A stretch of DNA of 64,000 nucleotides from assembly GCF_900107795.1 (NCBI RefSeq), contig NZ_FNRL01000027.1, positions 28,011 through 92,010 of the forward strand. Reading direction: 5' to 3'. Each line of letters begins with the position of its first letter. Positions within the stretch are counted from its first letter, which is position 1. A model generated the notes under the pieces. It did no database searches. It was not told where the DNA came from and saw nothing but the letters and a program-made list of their open reading frames with translations. Source of the stretch: Chitinophaga terrae (ex Kim and Jung 2007) (GTDB lineage Bacteria; Bacteroidota; Bacteroidia; Chitinophagales; Chitinophagaceae). A program made the position numbers and the translations under genes. Of the stretch, positions 9,312 through 18,700 are shown one piece after another.

Positions 9312-9346
9312 AAGGGAATTTTCAAATAATTTTTGAAAATTCCCTT
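9312..9346 (-). terminator. Stem-loop terminator downstream of the immunity genes
   Basis: A perfect 15-bp stem (AAGGGAATTTTCAAA and its complement) with a 5-base loop. It lies about 225 bases past the stop of the last minus-strand gene of the RHS cluster. T-richness after the stem is modest on the minus strand (CTTCTTTATC). It is probably the end of the RHS transcript. Confidence 0.5.
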
Positions 9347-9570
9347 TCTATAGATGAATAAGAAACACAATGAATGCAATTCTAAACTCTAAACATCCAT
9401 GGTCTTCTCTTTTATTATCCGATCTGGTTAAAATATTTGCTATCCATACCAGAAAGGATCGAAATGATATTTCCGATGAGCCATTATATTCTAAGCGCTC
9501 ATCACTCTCGCCCGTCTTTTTCACCTTTTGTTACTCTTTATTGATTTCCTTTCTTACTTTATTCCAGATG

Positions 9571-10170
9571 CTAAGAAATTTCCTTTATTTCGTAAGGATC
9601 ATGCGTAATTTCATAATACTTCCCACTTTCATCCATGCCAATAAAATCTCCATCCTCAAGATCTTGAAGGTGATAATACATCTTACCATCCAGTTCTACT
9701 TCATATACATTATCCGGTGAAACTTTTCTAAGATAATCAGATCGCAACAGTGGCTTAATCTTCTCATACAATTGGTTGGTATTGTACTGAACCCGCAACT
9801 TCGAGGTGTCGATTCTGTGAATATCTAGTTTCACATTTTTGTTATTGGGCGTTGAATAGCCGATGACTAAACCATAGTATACAATAATCTCAAAATCTAT
9901 ATAAGACTGAGATAAATTATCAAAAACCTTTACTCCTTTAATTACAAAGCCGGTATCACTTTTTCTCTCATATTTTTTAGATACACTTCCATCATAACTA
10001 AATCCAACAAAATTAGGACGAACAGTTGAACCAAAACTCACCCTTTTCAGCAACCCATCCTGAATTTGCTCTTTTAAATAATTAAACTCAGGAGGCATTG
10101 CACAAAAAATATTGATCAATACCTGTTTTTCCCATTCTTCAACTTTTGACCGCTTAAAAAGATTAAACAT
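9571..10170 (-). CDS. Second RHS-toxin immunity-like protein (paralogue of 10674-11273)
   Basis: A 199-residue cytosolic protein. It aligns without gaps to the 199-residue product of 10674-11273, about two-thirds identical by eye. The C-terminal ~45 residues (from VSPDNVYEVELDGKMYYHLQ through DGDFIGMDESGKYYEITHDP) are almost unchanged. I chose the ATG at 10170 (MFNLFKRSKVEEW) because it matches the paralogue's start exactly; the frame runs open to 10209 only because it overlaps the toxin-tip sequence. It directly follows an orphan toxin tip (stop 10177-10175, 4 bases before). By position it is an immunity protein that binds and blocks the toxin. I could not place it in a named immunity family. 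Confidence 0.65.
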   Translation of the reverse strand: MFNLFKRSKVEEWEKQVLINIFCAMPPEFNYLKEQIQDGLLKRVSFGSTVRPNFVGFSYDGSVSKKYERKSDTGFVIKGVKVFDNLSQSYIDFEIIVYYGLVIGYSTPNNKNVKLDIHRIDTSKLRVQYNTNQLYEKIKPLLRSDYLRKVSPDNVYEVELDGKMYYHLQDLEDGDFIGMDESGKYYEITHDPYEIKEIS

Positions 10171-10174
10171 AATT

Positions 10175-10669
10175 CTAAGGAAATTTTGTGAACCAATTAT
10201 ACTTGCCAAACCATCCCACCTCTGGTTTTATCCCTGCTCTTAAAAAATTAAAACGGTAGGAATCTATTAACGAATGCTGAATGGTATTTAGTTTCCAAAC
10301 ATTAAGTCTATTGTTAACTAGCCAATTCGGCAAATTATATGCACGTTGAACTCTTTGTGTAATAAAAATGTGTGCATACTCTTTGCTGATCCGTTGGGTT
10401 ACTTTCTCACCCGCTGCATTGGTTGTTTCTACCAGCTTTAAAGTTTCAGTCCCCCCTCTCGCCGCTTTATATTGATTAAATGTCTTTCCCCCCCGAAACC
10501 ATTTGAAAAATCTAGCCTTCAGTGACAGTCTTCCCCTCGCTGCAATCGCTCCTTGCTCAGCAGCTATAGTAATCCCACTCGCTGCAATTCCTTTAAGTCC
10601 AAAACCAGAAATTGTCTCAGCTCCAATGCAAAGTAATCTGTAATGAATATAAAAGAATTTCTTTGGCTT
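10175..10669 (-). pseudogene. Orphan RHS C-terminal toxin tip, coreless
   Basis: I translated this by hand. There is one uninterrupted minus-strand frame from the TGA at 10670-10672 to the TAG at 10175-10177, about 164 codons, with no ATG. From GFGLKGIAASGITIAAEQG to KYNWFTK it matches the tip of the intact RHS protein with about 18 differences in ~140 residues. The stretch YNLPNWLVNNRLNVWKLNTI and the following QHSLIDSYRF are identical. Near 10626 one base is missing relative to the parent, so upstream linker homology is out of frame. It cannot be made alone; it is a displaced tip, as seen in other RHS and CDI loci. Confidence 0.75.
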
Positions 10670-10673
10670 TCAA

Positions 10674-11273
10674 CTAAGAAATTTCCTTTATTTCATATGG
10701 GTCATGCGTGATTTCATAATACTTCCCATTGTCATCCATGCCAATAAAATCACCATCCTCGAGGTCCTGAAGGTGATAATAAATCTTACCGTCAAGTTCT
10801 ACCTCATAAACATCATCGGGAGACACTGACCTAACATACGCAGGTTTCAACAAAGGTCTAATTTTATCATATAAGGGGTTAATATCATATTGTATTTTCA
10901 GATCACTTACATCAATTTTATTAATATCGATGGATATCTTTTTATTATTTGGTGTTGAATAACCTATTACTAATCCATGAGAGATATGAATTTCAAAATC
11001 AATAAAAGATTTTGACACCTCATCATACACTCTTACCCCTTTAATTTCGAATCCATTGTCCTGCTTTCTTTCAAATTTACCTACCACATCGCGATTGTAG
11101 CTAAAACCAACATAATTTGGGATAGGAGTAGAAATAAAAAAAACTCGTTTAAGTATTCCCTCTTCAACTTGATCGCACAAATAATGAAATTCGGGTGGCA
11201 TTTTCGAGAAAACGTTAATGAGTAGTTGTCGTTCCCACAATTCCACTTTTGTTCGTTTAAAAAGATTAAGCAT
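10674..11273 (-). CDS. RHS-toxin immunity-like protein
   Basis: A 199-residue soluble protein starting MLNLFKRTKVELW, only 3 bases after the stop of the RHS gene and so translated with it. Tight coupling behind an RHS C-terminal tip is the standard place for the cognate immunity gene that protects the producer. The sequence is mixed alpha/beta with a conserved end (HLQDLEDGDFIGMDDNGKYY, then EITHDPYEI). There is no signal peptide, so it acts in the cytoplasm against an imported toxin. I do not recognise a named immunity family; SUKH and the common Imm motifs were not evident. A diverged copy follows at 9571-10170. Confidence 0.7.
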   Translation of the reverse strand: MLNLFKRTKVELWERQLLINVFSKMPPEFHYLCDQVEEGILKRVFFISTPIPNYVGFSYNRDVVGKFERKQDNGFEIKGVRVYDEVSKSFIDFEIHISHGLVIGYSTPNNKKISIDINKIDVSDLKIQYDINPLYDKIRPLLKPAYVRSVSPDDVYEVELDGKIYYHLQDLEDGDFIGMDDNGKYYEITHDPYEIKEIS

Positions 11274-11276
11274 AAG

Positions 11277-14200
11277 TCAATTAAAAGATTTGGTGAACCA
11301 ATTATACTTCCTGAACCAACCAACGTCAGGTTTTAGTCCAGCTCTTAAAAATCTGAAGCGATAAGAATCAATCAATGAATGTTGAATAGTGTTAAGTTTC
11401 CAGACATTTAGTCTATTATTTACCAACCAATTTGGCAAATTATATGCACGTTGAGTCCTTTGTGTAATAAATATGTGCGCAAATTCTTCACTTATTCTTT
11501 GTTTAACTTTTGTCCCTGCTGCATTCGTTGTTGGTATTTCTGCTAACGTTTCTGTTCCTCCTCTTGCCGCTTTATATTGATTAAACGTCTTTCCTCCTCG
11601 AAACCACTTTAAAAATCTAGCTTTCAAAGATAACCTCTGACCCGCTGCAATCGCTCCTTGCTCAGCAGCTATAGTAATCCCACTCGCTGCAATTGCTTCA
11701 AGACCAAAACCTGCAATTATCTCAACTCCAGGTGCAAAGTAGTCCGTAACGAATATAAATGATTTTATTTGACTTCCAACTGCGTCCGCGAACGCCTGGG
11801 ATGACCACTCGTAAGGTGCAGATACGCGTTGGGAGGCAGGGAAGCCATCAATTAGCCTATTTGCCGAAATGGTAACTTCAGGCAAATTGATCTGGCGCAT
11901 TGGTTGGTAGGCAGCCTTTATTGCATTATTCCATTTGGCCACATCAAGATCAAATTTCGGTCGATTGGCAGCACTGGCAGCTATGGCAATCCGACTAAAG
12001 CCATTTGCTTCAAAATTGCGGAATAAGCCATCAAATGTGCTATTAGATAGCCGTGAGCCATACACCGTAACTCCATCGAGTTCAATAGCGGGCATACCGC
12101 CTTGTCCGAACCCAAAAGCATATTGAAGCCATGTCCAGAATGGGTCATCACCGTCTGGATCTGCAAAAGACATTGGATTGTTGAAATTGCTATTGTATGG
12201 TGAAATACCTGTATAGTCGAAAGCAGCGGGGTCCATCTGCCACCAACGGCCAATCTGTGGATCTAGCGTCCTGTATAACGCGTCATATTGGTTTAACCCT
12301 ATCTCCGTTGTCTGTTCTATGCCGTTATAATTGAACCTATTTTCGGCATAGCGATTTTTCAGCGCCCTGGAACTGATGCCGGCCATGGTGAGCCCAAACG
12401 GATAATAGTGCGTTTCTTCAAGAAGGGGACCAGCATTGTGCGTAACTACAATATTGTCAAAATACACATCCTGAATACTTTCATTGCTGGTATAGACGTA
12501 TAAAAAACCTGTCTTGCTGACAACAAACCGGCCAGTTGCAAGAGTCTGTAGCTGATCCGGACTTCCCTGCACCTGTCTTACCCCGCTGTTGGCATCGACC
12601 ATGTTCAACTGTTCATCAAAAAGCACATAACTTAGGTATGCCTTCGGCATATTCGCCTGATTTTGTGTTGGGTCCTTTTGCTGCAATTGTTGATAACCAG
12701 CGCTGGAAAAGCTTGTTGCAATCGGAGAACCACTACCTGTTCCATTTCCATGTGGCCCATCTGATGGGGCGGCGGGATTAGCCACAAATGCCTGGACGAT
12801 GGCCGTTAGCATGGCCGATGGCGTAGTGCTGGAGGTACTGGCAGCGGTAGATTTATAAAAAGCCTTAGCCCCGATCTGAATGGTATCTCCGGACATTACA
12901 CGAAGCACCAGTGCGGGTCCTATCTTGTTCCCGCCTGCACTTGCGTTCAGCTTGGAAACATAATCATTTGGAGAGGTAGTGGGATCTGATGGGTAACCAA
13001 CTGGCTTTGCCGCCCGGGTAGTATTAATATTGGCAAAAAGCGCATTCTCAGTGGCAGAATTGGCCGATTCCATCGTTGCCGCATATACAGCAGCAGATGT
13101 CTCTTCAGTTAAAACTAACCGGGTATTGCCAAGGTGGTCTGTTAGGAAATAATCATACACCGGTATAGGACTTAATCCCGTGCGATAAATCATTCTCACC
13201 CTGCCCTCATCGGTTCCAAAATAAATTAGTGAATCATTTCTATAAACAAACCCATTCAGGTAATCATATGTACTGGTAGAAGCAGGCGGTGTAAGGTCAG
13301 TTACCTTTTTTCTATGTTTATTGCCTGCGGCGTCAAACACGTTTTCCAAATAACCCTTGCCCGTTATCGCTATGCTATCCGGAAGACTCAGATAGTTGTA
13401 TCGCTTTACAACTAGTGATCTGTTATTATCGGTCACAAGGTTACCGCTGTTATCAAAAGTGTAGTCTTGCGTTTCATTATTGGCGCTCTCACGAAAATCG
13501 CCAAGTTGGCTTTGAGCATCATTTCTTTTATCAGTTACAAAACGGAGCTGATTGCTATTAGGCGCATAACCGAACTTCAGACTATCTATTGCCACTATCG
13601 ACACCCCCTTCATACCCATCTGCTGAAATCCCAAGATGTTGCCATTCACATCATAGGAAAGATCTTTAAGAGTATAATCTACTTTATCTTTTGTCCAATT
13701 GGCAGCACCTTGGTTTTGCTGTGAGAAATCCGCCGTTGTGATTCGACCAGCCGCATCGTAGGTAAATCCAAGAGATCTGGCTATCCCATCACCTCTCGAC
13801 TTCCAGCGAGTGCCGGCTAACTCACCCCCGTACTGATTGGTGCTGTATCCATAATCATATGCCAGGTCCTGTCCAAACCAGTTACTGGTACTGTTAGCCG
13901 TGTTGATAAAGTCTTTATTGACCGTTTTGACATCTCCCTGGATATCATATTCATAATTCTGCGTCTCAATGGCATTAGCGCCATTAATGCCTATGCGCTT
14001 GGTCTTAACCTGGTTTGCCTCATTATAGGAATAGGAAGCAAGTGTTTTAACAGGCGTAGCATTATCATTCACCTGGGTAGAGACGTCTACAAGATTGCCC
14101 GCAGCATCATAGCGCAGCATACGTAACACGGTTGTCTGCGGTGTCACCGTACTACGCGGGTTGGTATGACGAAGGTAAGTACTCAGCACTTTACCCGAAA

Positions 14201-15704
14201 AGTCATAAAGAAATGTGGCTACTTCCTTGCCTGCATTGAGATTATCGGAGATTTGCTGAATTTTTCTGCCTTTATCATTGTAGTAAATGGTAGTAGCAAG
14301 AAACTGGGTGGTATTAAGCACCCGGAGCCTTACGCCGGTAAGTTGGGAAATGGTTCGGTGGCTAATTCCAGTATTTATTTCCGCATATGGGTTTGTTCCC
14401 GCCTGAGGTTTTGTCAGATCCGTACTGACTGCCGCCTGCACGCCCGGAAACGAGTAGTTGTCGTCATAGTAAAAGAATGCCAGATCTGTCAGCAAAGACG
14501 CAGAAAATGGGAATGTACCAGGTGTAGCAGCATTAACCTGGCTTTGCACTGCATCACGCGTTACTGCCCCCGATTGGTATAGAGCAACACGGGTTATCCT
14601 GTCAAGATCATCGTAATAGGCAAGTGTCCATTGTCCTTTTGATTTCAGATTACCGTCACGCCATAAAACAGGTCTGTTTTTGGTATCATAAACAGTTTCC
14701 AATGAATCGGCCCCCGGAGGCTTCGCAATGATATTGCGCCCGCGTTCATCATAGCGAAAGCCATAACATAGACCCGCAGCTACGCCACTCAAACTCCACG
14801 AACCCAGCACCGATTGAACGGCAAGCGGGGGAATAACATAATTAAGATTACCCAGTGCGTCATATACAAAATAGGTACATAGCCAACCTACATGCCCGGC
14901 GCCCGGGCTTGCCGTCGCCTGCACCTTACGCAGCACTATTTGCCCGGCGCGATCCTGAAACTCCACAGTTTTGAATCCCCGCTGGTCTGTATAGATGGTT
15001 TTATATAGCTGACCGGCTGCATATAAACCGGTGGAAACCGGAATGGCATTTCCTGCCTGCGCGACCCAGATCCGTACCGAGTCGGCAGTTACATTGGATG
15101 AGGTATACTCCGTGACGGGCCTGTTGCCTCCCTCCTTGGCCCAACTGCTACCAGGTTGGAACACTTTAATAGGGGTAGATGACGGGGAACTTTCAAATTC
15201 AGTTTGCTGGTAAAAAATACTGTCTGCCGCAACGCCAGGATTAAGCGTCGCATTTCTATAAAATGTACGCTGTCCGCCTACCGGGTCAAGTTTGAATTTA
15301 CCATCATTCATATTGGCCGTCTGCGCGCTATAGGGAAGCAACTCATATTGACTACGCCCAAACACATCGTATAAATAGGGTTGCACAAAGTCTTTTCCTG
15401 TCGGGCTAATGCCCTTAGCAACTTCCTGGACTATCCTTCCCCAGCTATCCGTATACTGGGTATACTGGCGGACTTCGCCTACTGTCCTGGCGGTAGCGGT
15501 TACGGTTATTGGATCTTGTGTGGGCATTTGAGGCTCCCAACTGCGAACATAACTAATCGTTGGATTTACATAGGCATTTGGCTGGGGCGCGGGAATTGCT
15601 ACCGGGCGAGTTGAGGTAGACGGGGTTACCTGTGAAGTTCCCTTAATAGCCAGTAACAAGCATACTACCAACAACCAAGAAAAATATTTGGAGTTTAATA
15701 ACAT
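11277..15704 (-). CDS. RHS repeat protein with DUF6443 N-terminus and C-terminal toxin tip
   Basis: A large secreted polymorphic toxin. From the ATG at 15704 (MLLNSKYFSWLLVVCLLLAI, a signal peptide) it has ~1475 residues; ATGs at 15728 and 15761 are also in frame, the last overlapping the upstream gene. Next comes a DUF6443 region (TQYTDSWGRIVQEV, PYLYDVFGRSQYELLPY), then many YD/RHS repeats, then HYYPFGLTMAG and the core-closing GRWWQMDPAAFDYTG with NNPMSFADPDG. After that is a variable region of ~290 residues ending in a compact tip (RISEEFAHIFITQRTQRAYN ... NTIQHSLIDSYRFRFLRAG). The conserved His and Asp in IQHSLID suggest a nuclease-like active site, which is inference. It is co-transcribed with 15736-19815 before it and the immunity gene after it. 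Confidence 0.88.
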   Translation of the reverse strand: MLLNSKYFSWLLVVCLLLAIKGTSQVTPSTSTRPVAIPAPQPNAYVNPTISYVRSWEPQMPTQDPITVTATARTVGEVRQYTQYTDSWGRIVQEVAKGISPTGKDFVQPYLYDVFGRSQYELLPYSAQTANMNDGKFKLDPVGGQRTFYRNATLNPGVAADSIFYQQTEFESSPSSTPIKVFQPGSSWAKEGGNRPVTEYTSSNVTADSVRIWVAQAGNAIPVSTGLYAAGQLYKTIYTDQRGFKTVEFQDRAGQIVLRKVQATASPGAGHVGWLCTYFVYDALGNLNYVIPPLAVQSVLGSWSLSGVAAGLCYGFRYDERGRNIIAKPPGADSLETVYDTKNRPVLWRDGNLKSKGQWTLAYYDDLDRITRVALYQSGAVTRDAVQSQVNAATPGTFPFSASLLTDLAFFYYDDNYSFPGVQAAVSTDLTKPQAGTNPYAEINTGISHRTISQLTGVRLRVLNTTQFLATTIYYNDKGRKIQQISDNLNAGKEVATFLYDFSGKVLSTYLRHTNPRSTVTPQTTVLRMLRYDAAGNLVDVSTQVNDNATPVKTLASYSYNEANQVKTKRIGINGANAIETQNYEYDIQGDVKTVNKDFINTANSTSNWFGQDLAYDYGYSTNQYGGELAGTRWKSRGDGIARSLGFTYDAAGRITTADFSQQNQGAANWTKDKVDYTLKDLSYDVNGNILGFQQMGMKGVSIVAIDSLKFGYAPNSNQLRFVTDKRNDAQSQLGDFRESANNETQDYTFDNSGNLVTDNNRSLVVKRYNYLSLPDSIAITGKGYLENVFDAAGNKHRKKVTDLTPPASTSTYDYLNGFVYRNDSLIYFGTDEGRVRMIYRTGLSPIPVYDYFLTDHLGNTRLVLTEETSAAVYAATMESANSATENALFANINTTRAAKPVGYPSDPTTSPNDYVSKLNASAGGNKIGPALVLRVMSGDTIQIGAKAFYKSTAASTSSTTPSAMLTAIVQAFVANPAAPSDGPHGNGTGSGSPIATSFSSAGYQQLQQKDPTQNQANMPKAYLSYVLFDEQLNMVDANSGVRQVQGSPDQLQTLATGRFVVSKTGFLYVYTSNESIQDVYFDNIVVTHNAGPLLEETHYYPFGLTMAGISSRALKNRYAENRFNYNGIEQTTEIGLNQYDALYRTLDPQIGRWWQMDPAAFDYTGISPYNSNFNNPMSFADPDGDDPFWTWLQYAFGFGQGGMPAIELDGVTVYGSRLSNSTFDGLFRNFEANGFSRIAIAASAANRPKFDLDVAKWNNAIKAAYQPMRQINLPEVTISANRLIDGFPASQRVSAPYEWSSQAFADAVGSQIKSFIFVTDYFAPGVEIIAGFGLEAIAASGITIAAEQGAIAAGQRLSLKARFLKWFRGGKTFNQYKAARGGTETLAEIPTTNAAGTKVKQRISEEFAHIFITQRTQRAYNLPNWLVNNRLNVWKLNTIQHSLIDSYRFRFLRAGLKPDVGWFRKYNWFTKSFN

Positions 15705-15735
15705 GATCTGGAATTTTTCGATTAACATTTTGGGG

Positions 15736-18700
15736 TCAAGGACAAGCGACATACCTGCCATAGTATTTTATGCTATGTGATCCGTCTGAGAACCTGTACC
15801 AATAGCCTTCCCTACATCGCGTCCCTCCGTCCACATAGTCTACAAACGTTTCTTTAAAGCCTTTTTCACACCTGCCATTTATTACGGCCCTGTCTTCTCC
15901 CAAACACTGGCACTGTCCATTTTGGTTAGCATAATTTTGCCCGTTTGTTTGAACATCGCCGTATGCTAGGTTATTGGCCGTTTCCTGATCATCGGCTACA
16001 TAAGTACCCGCCGGAACGGTGTAGGGGACAGACGACGGTGTAAATCCAATACCGCAACCTTGTTTGGTAAATACCTGTGTAACGGCCACATTGCTGTAAC
16101 TGCCACCTCCGCAGGTCTCCGGCTGCCCGTAATAGTTGTAACAAATCCTTTTCAAAATGTTACCATACTGGTCACGCACAATACTCAGCCGGCTCATACC
16201 GTCATATTCATAAAACTTTACCCTACCATTCTGATCTGATTCCGAACTGATATTGCCTGATGGCAGGTAGGTGTAGGTGCCGATGACGGCATCTGTTGGA
16301 TATACCCTCACTTCGTCGATGGCGTCCCCCTCGGTCAGTGTCATACCATTTGTATACGGTTTAGCAATGTATGTCCATTGTGTCCCTGTTCTATACCAGT
16401 AATCAATACGATAAGAACGGCTGTTGGGGATGGTAAAGGGAACCGTGAAATCGCCAGGTTTAAACCGCTGACCAATAAATGGCTTACCAACTGACAAATA
16501 ACTGCTGTCTTCAAAACTTTCGTAATAAAACTCGGCAGCAACCGTATTGGTTTGATCTGTATAATAGCTATAATAGACGCGGTTAGGATTGGCTGATGTA
16601 GTAGGGCTTACAGCAAATTGATCTGTCGTTAAAGTATATATTCCTGCCTTTAAATTGCCGAAGATGATGCTAACCGGGTAGGTACTTTTCCTGTTATCCC
16701 ATGTTTCATTGAGTGTGCCAGGAGACAACACCTTGCATAAGTATCCTGATTTGGTAATTGCCGGACTGCCACCAGTAAGCGTATAATGGCAATAACGGGA
16801 TTCTGGCGACAGTACCTCTAGTTTGATATAAACCGTTCCGGGCTGTGACAGCGTGAACGTAACTGATTTGGTTTCTCCAACATTAGCCGTAATGGTTCCT
16901 GATGTCGCTGCACCAGGTGATGCGTTAACCTTATCCTGACGTGCCGCGTTGGCATTCTGAACAACAGCGACCACACGCTCACCATTATAGCCCCACTTAT
17001 AACTTTGTTTAGGACCAGCCTGGGATACAATGGTCACCACCCTGCCACTATCATCGTAGGTAATAGCCTGCTGACGAATATTTAACGATGGTAACCGGTT
17101 GAGAACTGCCGGATTAAAATTACCAGCCGCACTTGCCGGTAAAGGAGCCGACGTTTGAAGCTGGAATTGTTGCTCGACGTTAATATTCCCTGTTATCTGC
17201 GGTTTAAAATCGCTTATTGTTGCATCCAACAAGAATTGGGCGCCAGGTCTTAGCTGCCATGTTTCACGAGACACCAGCGTGCTAATGGCGCCTGCGTCTT
17301 TAAGTCTGTTTAAGGCGGCTAAGGAGCTGCCGTAATCAGCAGCGTAATAGTAACGTTCCTGAATTGTGTCGCCTATGCTGTTAACGGAAGTAATTGTCTT
17401 TGGGTAATAATAGTTGACATCATTAACATAGGTCTTTGTGGTTTGAGTCACAAGTCCTGTACTATCGTAATCCTTCATTACAGTACTGGTTAGTTCCGCA
17501 TTACCGGCAAGGGGATAATAACCATCAGATATTATTTTTGTTCTCGACGCCGCGTTGGGAGCAAAGCTGTTTTCAAAGCACATCAGCATTTTGGTAGCCT
17601 TATATCTGGCAGAATATTGAGAGGTAGGATTTAGAGCCCTCTGGGTGAATTTGTATGTATTTATCAGTTCGGATACTGGGCGGTTATTTTTATCTAATTC
17701 AAGTTTTCTCTTCAATAGACCATACATCCAGGGCAAACAACGTGTTCTGTCGGAATATGGAGCGGAAAGGACAGGCACTGCCAATGCAAAATCCGACGGT
17801 GAGGTAAACTCGTAGATTGTCTTTCCTATATTACTGCTGCCACTTCCCTCCAGCACCTCCACCCGCTGATACATGTGTGGCAACAGATTGTTTTTGGAGG
17901 GGTGATTGCTTAGCTGGTAGGCATTAGTTATTGAATCTGACCTTGGCGTAGTCGGGGATGATGAGGGCTGGAACAAATTTGAAATAATAGTAATTGCCAT
18001 CGCTGCAAATATGTTGAAAGACAATTGCCCGGAGATCTGGGCAAAGCTCAGGCTATTGGCGTAGGCATTGATGGCAATAGGCGCAGCGGCCATACCGACA
18101 TTATAGGCCATATTGGCCGCATAGTACCTGGAAGTACCAAACGGAATGATAGAAGTGGTAACAACCGTATCTTTATACAGGGGAGGTTCATATCCCCAGG
18201 CAGAAATGGTACTGTCCTCCCTGACATAGCGATATTCCCTGATTACTTTTTTGTTGCTGTCTAACATGTCAGTTAAAATTGTTCTACCAACACGGACACC
18301 TCCTGTGTTTACAACACTTGCGCCATATTTTTCATTATTTATTTGATACTCGAAATTAAGCCGACCACCAGTCGGATAAGTGACCTGCTTCAAAGTTCCC
18401 AAAACTGCCTCTCCATTGCCATTAACATTTCGCTGATTTTCACTAGATAAACCTCTGGCGTTATTGAAAGTCGTATTATCATTACTGTAATAATCGTATA
18501 AGGTACTTCCATTAAAATAGCCAAAATGATCTTGAGCGGCCCAGGTTCTTGGTGGTACATAAGAGGCGACGCCAGACAGGTTTTTGTCATGATAATAGTC
18601 AAAAAGATAAGGAGGCTCCATCGAGGTAAACTGACCCGTCTTCTGCACTGACCATAATGCAAGCCTTGCATCCGGTAACTCCGCAGCGGGAAAAACATAA

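Larger units (their letters stand above)
9571..11778 (-). repeat. Tandem duplication of a toxin-tip/immunity cassette
   Basis: Two units of about 1.1 kb lie head to tail: 10674-11778 (end of the RHS gene plus immunity gene) and 9571-10673 (orphan tip plus immunity paralogue). The junction is at 10670-10676, where the orphan tip sequence ends abruptly beside the stop codon of the first immunity gene. Both immunity genes end in the same CTAAGAAATTTCCTTTATTT on the plus strand. The homology ends in the RHS linker just before the tip, so only the variable end was copied, not the core. Confidence 0.8.

Noticed and set aside
9370..9720. 116-codon plus-strand ORF
   Set aside because: Its second half is antisense to the conserved end of the immunity gene and its product is low-quality hydrophobic sequence; a shadow frame.
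10171..10209. Longer start for the second immunity gene
   Set aside because: The extra 13 codons lie in the orphan tip sequence in another frame, and the paralogue starts exactly at the ATG corresponding to 10170.
15705..15761. Earlier start of the RHS toxin overlapping the upstream gene
   Set aside because: The ATG at 15704 gives a normal signal peptide; the longer form puts ~19 residues before it. Not fully excluded (15728 is possible).
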